Shown: positions 1-7,641 of the stretch, in pieces
Numbering within the stretch: the first letter of the stretch is position 1
Layout: each line of letters opens with the position of its first letter
Assembly (NCBI GenBank): GCA_900540365.1
Contig: UQFN01000008.1
Span: 16,148-80,147, forward strand
DNA: 64,000 nucleotides
From: an uncultured Mollicutes bacterium
GTDB lineage: Bacteria > Bacillota_I > Bacilli_A > RFN20 > CAG-826
Direction of reading: 5' to 3'
Position numbers and translations under genes: made by a program
Notes under the pieces: generated by a model
What the model was told of the DNA's origin: nothing
Database searches by the model: none
Seen by the model: only the letters and a program-made list of their open reading frames with translations

Positions 1-59
1 TTTACTACAAATTACATATAAAGTAATTATATTAAAAAATAATCGTTAAAAAAGAAAAA

Positions 60-88
60 AAGGCTTATTTTTATCAAAAAGCCTTTAA
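60..88 (-). terminator. Terminator of the lysine ABC operon
   Basis: On the minus strand just after the ATPase stop, AAAGGCTTTTT and AAATAAGCCTTT can pair around a short loop, followed by a T-run. It is A/T-rich with a small GC core, so it is only a moderately strong intrinsic terminator. It overlaps a copy of the dispersed repeat described elsewhere in this annotation. Confidence 0.6.
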
Positions 89-110
89 AACTCTACTATT
101 TTTTTAAAAA
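76..110 (-). repeat. Dispersed intergenic repeat, copy 1
   Basis: Read on the minus strand this is an A/T block, then TAGTAGAGTTTTAAAGGC and a T-run. It matches the family consensus (A-run, TAGTTTAGTTTTGCAGG, T-run) in the form with AAAGG in place of GCAGG. It overlaps the last codons and the TAG stop of the upstream ATPase gene. Confidence 0.5.
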
Positions 111-1019
111 TTCACGTAATCTCTTCGTTTGAGGGTGTTCTAATATTTGATGCGGATCGCCTTCTTCAACAATATAACCACTATCCATAAAAATTACTTT
201 ATTAGAGACATTCTTAGCAAAATTCATTTCATGCGTTACAACAATCATTGTCATACCCTTATCAGCTAACGTTTTCATAACTGATAAAACTTCGTCAACC
301 ATTTCTGGATCAAGTGCACTAGTAGGCTCATCAAATAAAATTATTTCTGGGTCCATTGATAAAGCTCTAGCAATGGCAACTCTTTGTTTTTGTCCGCCAC
401 TTATTTCACTTATTTTATAGTTAACACGATCTTTCATACCAACTAATTCTAAATTCTTAATGGCAATTGCTCGTGCTTCTTCTTTTTTTCTTTTTAATAT
501 TTTAACTTGTGGGATAATACAGTTATCTAAGACATTATAATTATTAAATAAATTAAATTGTTGGAAAACCATATTCACTTTTGATCGATAAAGTGCTAAA
601 TCAAGTTTTTTTGCTGTTTTAATATTATTTTTAATAGCATTTATTTTGTTTTTTAATTCATTTATTTTAATTTTATATTCATTTTTTAAAGATTTTAATG
701 ATTGAATTTTTTCATCTTTTTTAAGAGCTTTATTAATTAAAACTTCTTTTTTAGCTTTAAAAAATTGTTTTCGAGTGTCTATAATTTCTTCAATATAATA
801 TAAATAATATTCACCTACTAAATAATCATGAAACATGATTTTTCCTTTTGTAGCTTCATCAAGCCCATTAATACAGCGTAAAAATGTAGACTTACCACTT
901 CCACTAGGTCCAATGACACTAATAACATCGCCTTTAAAAACATCAAGACTTATATCACATAATATTTTATTATCTTTAAAATATTTAGCTAAATTCGAAA
1001 TAGACAATATTTTATCCAT
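96..1019 (-). CDS. Lysine/polar amino acid ABC transporter ATPase with inserted helical segment
   Basis: This is the cytoplasmic ATPase of a GlnQ/HisP-type amino acid importer. Walker [10 protein letters not shown] lies at residues 37-45, the Q-loop FQQFNLF at 152-158, the signature ISGGQKQR at 206-213, and Walker B ILFDEP with its D-loop follows. At 307 residues it is about 60 longer than the usual ~245. The excess is a lysine-rich, probably coiled-coil stretch at about 70-142, between the Walker A hairpin and the Q-loop. Its ATG shares one base with the permease stop, and GGAGG sits in the permease's last codons. The operon's lysine riboswitch indicates lysine as substrate. Confidence 0.9.
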   Translation of the reverse strand: MDKILSISNLAKYFKDNKILCDISLDVFKGDVISVIGPSGSGKSTFLRCINGLDEATKGKIMFHDYLVGEYYLYYIEEIIDTRKQFFKAKKEVLINKALKKDEKIQSLKSLKNEYKIKINELKNKINAIKNNIKTAKKLDLALYRSKVNMVFQQFNLFNNYNVLDNCIIPQVKILKRKKEEARAIAIKNLELVGMKDRVNYKISEISGGQKQRVAIARALSMDPEIILFDEPTSALDPEMVDEVLSVMKTLADKGMTMIVVTHEMNFAKNVSNKVIFMDSGYIVEEGDPHQILEHPQTKRLREFLKK

Positions 1020-1801
1020 TAGTTATTTCCTCCATAGATTGAACCACTATGTTTAAAGAAATTAATATTAAAGACTAAGTCTCCATTCATCTTCTTTTCA
1101 ATTAATTTTAAAATAAAAGCAAAAATGAAAGTTAATAACAAATAAATAACACCAACTATAATATATACTCCAATAGCGTTATAAGTTTCATTAATAATAT
1201 TTTTTCCCCAACCAAATAATTCAGTTAATCCTATAACATTTAAAACACTACTGTCTTTAATATTAACAATTAATTCATTTCCAATTGAAGGAATACTATT
1301 TTTAATTGTCTGAGGTAATATAACATAAAACATAGCTTGGAATCTTGTCATTCCTAAACTTAAAGCACCTTCTTCTTGTCCTTTATCAAGAGAATTTATT
1401 CCTCCTCTTAATATTTCACCAATATAGGCACTAGTATTTAAAATAATAACTATTGATCCACAAAGTAAATATCCATTAAATATTACATTATCTCCAATCG
1501 TAGTCCATGAAAAATCATTTCCAATCATTAAAGGAATTGCTAAAAAGAAAATCATTCCTTGAAGCATCATTGGTGTTCCTCTAAATACTTGGATATATAA
1601 ATAACATAAAAAATTAATTACTTTTTTAATTATTTTAACAATAAAGTGATCATAACTTGAAATATGTAAAGTTCTTCCTAAAGCTAAAAATAATCCAAAA
1701 AATAATCCACCAAGAGTACCAACTATTGCTAAAAATAATGTGGTCGCAATTCCATATCCAAAAAAAGTAAAATATTTACTTATTATTTCCCGTATACTCA
1801 T
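1019..1801 (-). CDS. Lysine/polar amino acid ABC transporter permease
   Basis: This 260-residue inner-membrane permease belongs to the HisM/GlnP family. It has a hydrophobic N-terminal segment, several further membrane spans, and the cytoplasmic EAA loop around [13 protein letters not shown] that docks on the ATPase. It lies 3 nt after the binding-protein stop and overlaps the ATPase start by one base, so the three genes form one translationally coupled unit. No strong Shine-Dalgarno precedes its ATG, which fits coupling. Lysine specificity is inferred from the upstream riboswitch. Confidence 0.9.
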   Translation of the reverse strand: MSIREIISKYFTFFGYGIATTLFLAIVGTLGGLFFGLFLALGRTLHISSYDHFIVKIIKKVINFLCYLYIQVFRGTPMMLQGMIFFLAIPLMIGNDFSWTTIGDNVIFNGYLLCGSIVIILNTSAYIGEILRGGINSLDKGQEEGALSLGMTRFQAMFYVILPQTIKNSIPSIGNELIVNIKDSSVLNVIGLTELFGWGKNIINETYNAIGVYIIVGVIYLLLTFIFAFILKLIEKKMNGDLVFNINFFKHSGSIYGGNN

Positions 1802-1804
1802 ATT

Positions 1805-2707
1805 TTATAAACTTGCCCAACTTAATAATGCATCCCATTCCATTTTTTCAAATTCAAGAGTCATATCTAAAGATTTTGCCAATAAATAAGCAATTTCAAC
1901 ATCATAACCTTCAGCAAATTCTTTACTTTTTCCATTAATTTTATATGTGTAATTATTTTCTAAAGTTTCAGTCCAATTAAATGAAGGATAATTACATTCA
2001 AGTCCGACAATTATTTTTCCATTACTACCAGTATATTTATCTCTAATATTATCTGTTGGTTCATCGTTATTAGCATTAAAATTAACCATTTTTTCCATAA
2101 TATCAACTCTAGTTGAAGTAGAAATTTCTTTAAGTGCAGAATTTAAATTAGCTAAAAATTCATCATTTCCTTTTTTAATACCAATTGAAACGCTTAATTC
2201 AGCTAAATTTTCTTCACCTAAAATTTCATTTTCAATATGTAAAATATTTAATTTACCATCACTACCATTAACATAACTTAAAGCAACTGGAAGTTCGCTT
2301 GTAAAGGCAAAAATTTGATTATTACTAACTAAGATACTAGCAGTTGTAAAACTATCAACAGCATTAGCAGCAATGCAGTTAAATTCAGGAACAAATATTT
2401 CTTCAATCATTGTATAAGTAATTGTTCCTCTTTGTGAAACTAATATTTTCCCATCTAATAAAGTTTCTAATTCTTCATGGTTATAAACATGATCAAAATC
2501 AATAGATTGATCATTTTGACAAACTAATACTAATTCACTTTGATAATATGGATCAGTAAAATCAATTGAACGTCTTCGTTCATCATTAGCAGTCATGCCA
2601 GCAATAATAATCTTATAAGTATTGCCACTAGAATTTCCACATGCACTTAAAACACTTGCTGAAGTTAAAGCAAATAATGCTCCAAATAAAAATAAGTTTC
2701 GTTTCAT
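1805..2707 (-). CDS. Lysine ABC transporter binding lipoprotein with circularly permuted SBP domain
   Basis: This is a 300-residue lipoprotein with a signal peptide and lipobox LSAC (Cys23). The start at 2707 is chosen because GGAGGT lies 6 nt upstream; an upstream in-frame start lacks a site. The family normally begins KIIVG..YPSFNW and continues through DALL to TYDIIIAGMT..ER..IDFTDPYY and a C-terminal helix. Here the order is reversed. Residues 30-210 hold the second part (KIIIAGMTANDERR, SIDFTDPYYQS, then the C-terminal helix). A linker at 211-228 follows, and residues 229-300 hold the first part (NGKIIVGLECNYPSFNW, GYDVEIAYLLAKSL), stopping at EWDALLSWASL. Both lobes are therefore present but permuted. 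A paired truncation of a tandem duplicate is the alternative reading. Confidence 0.8.
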   Translation of the reverse strand: MKRNLFLFGALFALTSASVLSACGNSSGNTYKIIIAGMTANDERRRSIDFTDPYYQSELVLVCQNDQSIDFDHVYNHEELETLLDGKILVSQRGTITYTMIEEIFVPEFNCIAANAVDSFTTASILVSNNQIFAFTSELPVALSYVNGSDGKLNILHIENEILGEENLAELSVSIGIKKGNDEFLANLNSALKEISTSTRVDIMEKMVNFNANNDEPTDNIRDKYTGSNGKIIVGLECNYPSFNWTETLENNYTYKINGKSKEFAEGYDVEIAYLLAKSLDMTLEFEKMEWDALLSWASL

Positions 2708-2719
2708 ATGTATACCTCC

Positions 2720-2754
2720 AAAAAATAAAAGATTGCATCGAACTCGATGCAATC
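2720..2754 (-). terminator. Riboswitch expression-platform terminator
   Basis: On the minus strand GATTGCATCGA and TCGATGCAATC form a perfect 11-bp stem (2731-2754), followed by TTTTATTTTTT. It lies between the lysine aptamer and the binding-protein ribosome site. The 3' edge of the aptamer (ATCGATG) could compete with the stem. This is the layout of a transcription-attenuating lysine OFF switch. Confidence 0.85.
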
Positions 2755-2764
2755 ATTAATTCAA

Positions 2765-2937
2765 AGATATACATCGATAGCTCCTCTAGATAACTAGGAG
2801 TCTATAAAGTATTTCTTTATAGCCCAACTCCTATTAATGCCTTAATAGTGTTTCGGCAATTTTCCCTTTTATTTATTCTAATAACGAATGCCTTCTCGAA
2901 TAAATTACTCTTAAAAATTGCGCCTCTATCAATCTTT
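2765..2937 (-). promoter_or_regulatory. Lysine riboswitch (L-box)
   Basis: Reading the minus strand from 2937 shows the L-box hallmarks in order: GATAGAGGCGC, AAGAGTAA, GAAGGCA, AGGGAAAATTGCCGAA, GGAGTTGGGCTATA, TATAGACTCC, and closing GAGGAGCTATC. The outer strands GATAG and CTATC pair as P1. The length of about 170 nt and the peripheral stems match the lysine class. A terminator hairpin follows immediately, then the transporter genes. The motif recognition is family knowledge; repression by lysine is inference. Confidence 0.92.
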
Positions 2938-2944
2938 CATTAAT

Positions 2945-2972
2945 ATTTTAAATAAGATTCTTTTTTTGTCAA
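2945..2972 (-). promoter_or_regulatory. Promoter of the lysine transporter operon
   Basis: A perfect -35 TTGACA (2967-2972) and a -10 TAAAAT (2945-2950) are separated by 16 bp on the minus strand. They sit just upstream of the riboswitch 5' end, where the transcription start is expected. Confidence 0.7.
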
Positions 2973-3062
2973 ATTAATTTTATATTTTTTTATTAATATG
3001 TAATTTTTTAACTATTTTTTTAATTTAAATATAAAATAATTTCTATAATGGAGGTTTTATTA

Positions 3063-4214
3063 ATGAGAAAAACAATAGTTTTACCAGCTCTTTTATTCGC
3101 AATAGCTGGTGTAGGTTGTAATCCTACTGATGCTGAAGCACCAACAATTAATTCTTTAAACTTATCGTTAAATGAAGCTTATGTTGGTGAAACAGTTACT
3201 GTCGATTATGATATCGAAGATAATGTTACATCTAAAGAAAATTTAGATGTCTCTTTAACGCTTTATTATGCAGATAAAGAAGTCGAATTAAAAAGTAATA
3301 CTTTTACAATTAATGAAGCAGTTGACCATAGTGTTGCTTTGATTGTAAAAGATGAAGCGGGAAATGAATCTTCTAAAACTGTTTCAGTAGAAGTATCAAA
3401 TCAATATTCATGGAGTGCAGAGCAAAATGAAGATATTATGTCAACTTTAGGTTTAGAATCAAACCCATTCCCATTATTAAAAGAATTCGGTGATGTAACT
3501 TTGGAACCAACAACTAATACTTTTGGAACAGTAAATTATTTTACAATTACTGTCGAAGATGTTGATGATCCAATAGAAAGACTTGGAGGCTTATTAGAAA
3601 TTGCAGGTTTCAAATATGCCGAAGACTTAAGTGGTGATACAGGAATGGAGTGGACTGATGATGGTACTCCTGTAATCGACACTGTTTATACTTTAGAAAA
3701 TCAATTCGATAACGAAAAGAAAGTTGTCGAAGCTATTATGGAATATTCTAAAAGTTCGAAAACTTTTATTTACATTCTTAAAAACTATGTATATCCAACT
3801 ACAACTGAGTCAACTACTTGGGATGAAGATGCTTTAAATGTAGCTTTAGCTCCTTATACAGTTGATCAAATCATAGTTGAATTTACCTTAGAAAATCCTA
3901 GCAGTGATGTCAATTTTGTAATTATTGATATGCATGAAGAGTTTTTGGCACCTTTTTTATCAATTCTTGTATACAATCCTTCAGAAACTGATGTTACTAA
4001 TTTCGTAAATAATATGTTTACTAATCTTCCTGATTATAATGATGGCCTATCCACAGTTGATGAAATTGTTAAACTTATAATGGAAGATGAATATGGTTAT
4101 ACTTTTATGTCCTATATATTTCAGGATTCAGGAAGTATGCTTATTCCAATGATTCAAGTTTACTTTGCTGCTACTGGTGTTTTGGAAATGGATATTGTCT
4201 GTATGACTTTATAA
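3063..4214 (+). CDS. Putative surface lipoprotein with Ig-like domain, function unknown
   Basis: This is a 383-residue secreted protein. An earlier in-frame ATG at 3048 overlaps GGAGG, which is better read as the ribosome site for the ATG at 3063. The signal peptide ends in a weak lipobox (GVGC, Cys19). Residues ~25-120 form a beta-rich Ig-like stretch (SLNEAYVGETVTVDYDIED, VKDEAGNES), resembling bacterial surface Ig repeats. The remainder is acidic and not recognised. The gene stands alone on the plus strand between the lysine and opp operons, convergent with oppF. The sequence reveals no enzyme motif. Confidence 0.7.
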   Translation: MRKTIVLPALLFAIAGVGCNPTDAEAPTINSLNLSLNEAYVGETVTVDYDIEDNVTSKENLDVSLTLYYADKEVELKSNTFTINEAVDHSVALIVKDEAGNESSKTVSVEVSNQYSWSAEQNEDIMSTLGLESNPFPLLKEFGDVTLEPTTNTFGTVNYFTITVEDVDDPIERLGGLLEIAGFKYAEDLSGDTGMEWTDDGTPVIDTVYTLENQFDNEKKVVEAIMEYSKSSKTFIYILKNYVYPTTTESTTWDEDALNVALAPYTVDQIIVEFTLENPSSDVNFVIIDMHEEFLAPFLSILVYNPSETDVTNFVNNMFTNLPDYNDGLSTVDEIVKLIMEDEYGYTFMSYIFQDSGSMLIPMIQVYFAATGVLEMDIVCMTL

Positions 4215-4247
4215 AAACCCTGCAAAACTAAGATAAAAAATTAAAAA
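4213..4247 (-). repeat. Dispersed intergenic repeat, copy 2
   Basis: On the minus strand an A/T run leads into TATCTTAGTTTTGCAGGG and a T-run. It lies directly after the T-run of the oppF terminator and against the stop of the plus-strand lipoprotein gene. Confidence 0.55.
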
Positions 4248-4268
4248 AGCATAACTTCAAGTTATGCT
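4248..4268. terminator. Bidirectional terminator between lipoprotein gene and oppF
   Basis: AGCATAACTT and AAGTTATGCT form a near-perfect 10-bp inverted repeat. T-runs flank it in both directions, so it can end both convergent transcripts. Confidence 0.85.
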
Positions 4269-4274
4269 TTTTAT

Positions 4275-5648
4275 TTATTTAGAATTATCGATTTCCTCAA
4301 TTTCTTTTTTGTATTTTTCTAATTCTACAGAGTTAGCTAATATAAAATGTCCTTCTTTTATCTCGACAAGCTTTGGTTTTTCTACGCTATAGTCGTGGAC
4401 TTCTTGAGGATTATAAACGATTCTCTTACGACTTTTTTCCGTTAATGGATTTGGTTTTGGAATAGCGCTTAATAAACTCTTAGTATATGGATGAAGTGGA
4501 TGTTTAAATAATTCATCACTATCAGCAAGTTCAACAATTTCACCAAAATACATAACAGCAATACGGTCGCAGAAATATTTAACAACACTTAAGTCATGAG
4601 CAATAAATATTAATGTTAAATTCATTTCTTCTTTTAATGAATTTAATAAGTTAATAATTTGAGCACGAATTGAAACATCAAGAGCACTAATAGGTTCATC
4701 ACAAATTAATAATTTAGGATTCATAACTAATGCACGAGCAATACCAATTCTTTGACGTTGACCACCACTAAATTCATGTGGATAACGGTTAGCATAATCT
4801 TCAATAAGTCCAACTCTTTCAAGAGCTTCAACTACTTTTTTGTGATTTTCTTTATGGTTATATGAACCTTGAATTTTTAAACCTTCACTAATAATACTTT
4901 CAACAGTCATTCTTGAATCCAAGGAATCAATAGGATCTTGGAAAATCATTTGAATCTCACGCATTAATTTACGGTCATAATGGTTGTCATCATAATGAAT
5001 TTGTTTAATCTTAGCTTGTTGAACTTTAATAATGTTTTCAGCTTTTATTTTTGCTTCATTAACTTTATTAGTATAAGTTTCTTGATCAATTTCTTTATTT
5101 TTAAGTTTTTCGTTTAATTCTTTTAATTCATTTCTTAGTCTAATCTTAGTAAATTTAATTTCTTTTTCATTCCATCTACTTCCAGCACCAATTCGATGTC
5201 CTTTATAATAGATTGAACCACTAGTAATGTTATATAAACGAATAATTGAACGTCCAGTAGTTGTTTTTCCACAACCAGACTCCCCAACTATACCAAAACA
5301 TTCACCTTCTTTTACTTGGAAGCTTACATCGTGAACTGCTTTTAATTTAAAACGTTTAGCTCCACTTCCAAAAAAGAAATATTGTTTTAAATGATTAACA
5401 CTTAAAATAATATTGTTATCAACATATTCTTGTTTAAATTTACATTTAGATTTAATTTCTTTTATTTTATTTTCTTTGTTAGTTTCACCTTTAAGTTCAT
5501 CTTTGCCAGCTACTTTATGTTCTTCTGCATCGTCATCTTCACGCGTTAAATTAACATCATTATCTTGCAAGGATTGATAAGCTTTAGTATTCTCAGCAAT
5601 TAACTTTTCTTTAGAAGATTGTTTTATAGGTTTCTTTTTTTCACTCAT
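4275..5648 (-). CDS. oppF: Oligopeptide ABC transporter ATPase OppF with insertion
   Basis: This is the second ATPase of the peptide importer. Walker A GESGCGKTT is at 122-130, the Q-loop MIFQDP at 234-239, the signature FSGGQRQR precedes Walker B LLICDEP, and the OppF-type C-terminal HPYTKSLLSAIP is present. At 457 residues it is far longer than the usual ~310-330. A charged N-terminal extension fills residues 1-78, and a helical, lysine/glutamate-rich insertion at ~152-228 lies between Walker A and the Q-loop. The start is set by GGAGG within the last codons of oppD, whose stop directly abuts the ATG. Very long Opp ATPases are also known from mycoplasmas. Confidence 0.93.
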   Translation of the reverse strand: MSEKKKPIKQSSKEKLIAENTKAYQSLQDNDVNLTREDDDAEEHKVAGKDELKGETNKENKIKEIKSKCKFKQEYVDNNIILSVNHLKQYFFFGSGAKRFKLKAVHDVSFQVKEGECFGIVGESGCGKTTTGRSIIRLYNITSGSIYYKGHRIGAGSRWNEKEIKFTKIRLRNELKELNEKLKNKEIDQETYTNKVNEAKIKAENIIKVQQAKIKQIHYDDNHYDRKLMREIQMIFQDPIDSLDSRMTVESIISEGLKIQGSYNHKENHKKVVEALERVGLIEDYANRYPHEFSGGQRQRIGIARALVMNPKLLICDEPISALDVSIRAQIINLLNSLKEEMNLTLIFIAHDLSVVKYFCDRIAVMYFGEIVELADSDELFKHPLHPYTKSLLSAIPKPNPLTEKSRKRIVYNPQEVHDYSVEKPKLVEIKEGHFILANSVELEKYKKEIEEIDNSK

Positions 5649-7640
5649 TTATTCTTCCTCCTTAGAAAAATCTTTTTTATTATACCCTTTAAGGGCATTA
5701 GCTATACGAGTTTTGACAATTTGAGGCATTTCTACCTTTGGTGCTCCTGGATAAAGCAACCATGTTGCAGCATAATGAGTATCACTAACTTTGAAGTAAG
5801 GTGGTTCATATTTAAAGTCGATAGCCATTGCATATTTACTTCTTAAGGCAAAAGCATCACCAACTGGAGGATGAACCATATCTGGAGGTGTTCCAGGAAT
5901 TGCTTCAAGTTTTTCTTTACTATCAACATCAGGAATACTAGATAATAATGCCCAAGTGTAAGGGTGTTTAGGTTCAAAGAAAATCTCATTAACTAAACCA
6001 TATTCAACAATTTTACCAGCATACATTACAGCGACGCGGTCAGCCATATTAGCAACAACACCTAAATCGTGAGTAATAAAAATACAACTTAAATTTCTTT
6101 CTTTTTTAAGTTTATTAATTAATTCAAGAATTTGAGCTTGAATTGTAACATCAAGTGCAGTTGTAGGTTCATCACAAATTAAAACTTCAGGATTAGCAGT
6201 TAAAGCAATAGCAATAACGATTCTTTGACGCATACCTCCACTAAATTCAAAGGCATATTGTTTAAATCTTCTTTCAGGTAAAGGGATTCCAACTTCCTTC
6301 ATAACTTCAAGAGCACGACGTTTTGCTTCTTTACGAGTAATTTTTGTTTTAGAAATGTATTCTTCATAAACATCATAGATTTGTTTTTTTATTTCTTTAA
6401 TATCTTCAATATATTTATTAAATTTAGCATCTTCAATAGTTTTTAAATCTAATGTTTCTTTTGATGTTTTAGAAATACTATTTTCTTTAAAACGACGATC
6501 ACGTTTTTCTTTTTCTTTTGTTAAACGTTCATTTTCTTTTAAAATCATTAAATATTTATTAAGAACTTCTTTATCTAAACTTTCCTTATAAATATTAAAT
6601 TCAGTTTCTTTATCCTTTAATGATTTATTTAAAACATCTAGCTTAGCTTTTTTAATATTAATTAAATCATGATGATAATTATTAACAATACCATGAGCTT
6701 CTTTTTTCTTTAATTTTAAAATTTTAGCTAAACCAGGTCTTTGTGCTTTATAACTTTCTTTAACAATTTTTTCTTTACTTAAATTGTAATTGATAATTAA
6801 TTTTAAAGCTTCAACGTGGTCAAGGTTTTTAAAAGAAAAATCATTTATTAATTTTAATTCTTTTTCAATTCCAGCGTTACGAAGTTGGCGCTTAGCAATT
6901 CGAAGATTTAACTCTACTTCGCTCATTGTGTCTTTGTTGATTTGTTTTAATTGATCTTCACGATTTGAATTACGTACTTTCTTTTCATTTAAATCGTTAA
7001 TAATATTTTTAATATTACGATTAAATGAAGAAACATATTCATCAACTTTAGAAAGTAATTCATTTTTTTCGTTAAGAAGTTCTTCACTTTCTTTTTTAGC
7101 TAATTTCTTATTAACTTCGTTTAATCTTTTTAAAGTGTTTTTATAATCAGTAACATCATTATTAATTTTAGTTAATTCATAATCACGATTAGCTTTTAAA
7201 TTACGTAAAGCTGTTAAATCATTAGAAATAATCTCATTATATTTTCTTTTTAAAATATTACTATTTAATAAAGTAGTTTCAGTAATTTGCTTTCCAATTT
7301 TAATAAGTGGATTTAAAGCACTTAAAGGATCTTGGAAAATCATTCCAATTTTATTTCCTCTAATACGGTGGAAATCTTCTTCACTAACACGAACTAAATC
7401 TTCACCTTCAAAAATAACTTGTCCATCACTAATAATCGCATTAGCAGGTAAAATACCCATAATTGTTTTACTTGTAACAGATTTACCTGAACCTGATTCT
7501 CCAACAATACATAAAGTTTCACCTTTATATAAGTCGAAACTAACGCCTCTAACAGCGTGAACTAATCCATGATCACTACGGAAATTAACTTGTAAATTCT
7601 TAACGCTAAGAATCTTTTCTTTATTTTCTAATTCACTCAT
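5649..7640 (-). CDS. oppD: Oligopeptide ABC transporter ATPase OppD with ~300-residue coiled-coil insertion
   Basis: This is the OppD ATPase: Walker A GESGSGKS at 47-54, Q-loop MIFQDPLSALNP at 100-111, signature FSGGMRQR at 466-473, Walker B VLICDEP at 486-492 and H-loop His524. The OppD C-terminal zone (HPYTWALLSSIP, PGTPPD) is complete. At 663 residues it is about twice the usual length. The extra residues (~125-432) are almost wholly Lys/Glu/Asn/Leu-rich predicted helix, placed in the helical subdomain between Q-loop and signature. All catalytic motifs are intact, so the insertion has been tolerated. It starts after oppC with almost no spacer. Confidence 0.93.
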   Translation of the reverse strand: MSELENKEKILSVKNLQVNFRSDHGLVHAVRGVSFDLYKGETLCIVGESGSGKSVTSKTIMGILPANAIISDGQVIFEGEDLVRVSEEDFHRIRGNKIGMIFQDPLSALNPLIKIGKQITETTLLNSNILKRKYNEIISNDLTALRNLKANRDYELTKINNDVTDYKNTLKRLNEVNKKLAKKESEELLNEKNELLSKVDEYVSSFNRNIKNIINDLNEKKVRNSNREDQLKQINKDTMSEVELNLRIAKRQLRNAGIEKELKLINDFSFKNLDHVEALKLIINYNLSKEKIVKESYKAQRPGLAKILKLKKKEAHGIVNNYHHDLINIKKAKLDVLNKSLKDKETEFNIYKESLDKEVLNKYLMILKENERLTKEKEKRDRRFKENSISKTSKETLDLKTIEDAKFNKYIEDIKEIKKQIYDVYEEYISKTKITRKEAKRRALEVMKEVGIPLPERRFKQYAFEFSGGMRQRIVIAIALTANPEVLICDEPTTALDVTIQAQILELINKLKKERNLSCIFITHDLGVVANMADRVAVMYAGKIVEYGLVNEIFFEPKHPYTWALLSSIPDVDSKEKLEAIPGTPPDMVHPPVGDAFALRSKYAMAIDFKYEPPYFKVSDTHYAATWLLYPGAPKVEMPQIVKTRIANALKGYNKKDFSKEEE

Positions 7641-7641
7641 A

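Noticed and set aside
5649..7640. OppD as two fused or misjoined genes
   Set aside because: Walker A and Q-loop lie before, and signature and Walker B after, the long helical insertion. One ATPase domain is present once and in frame.
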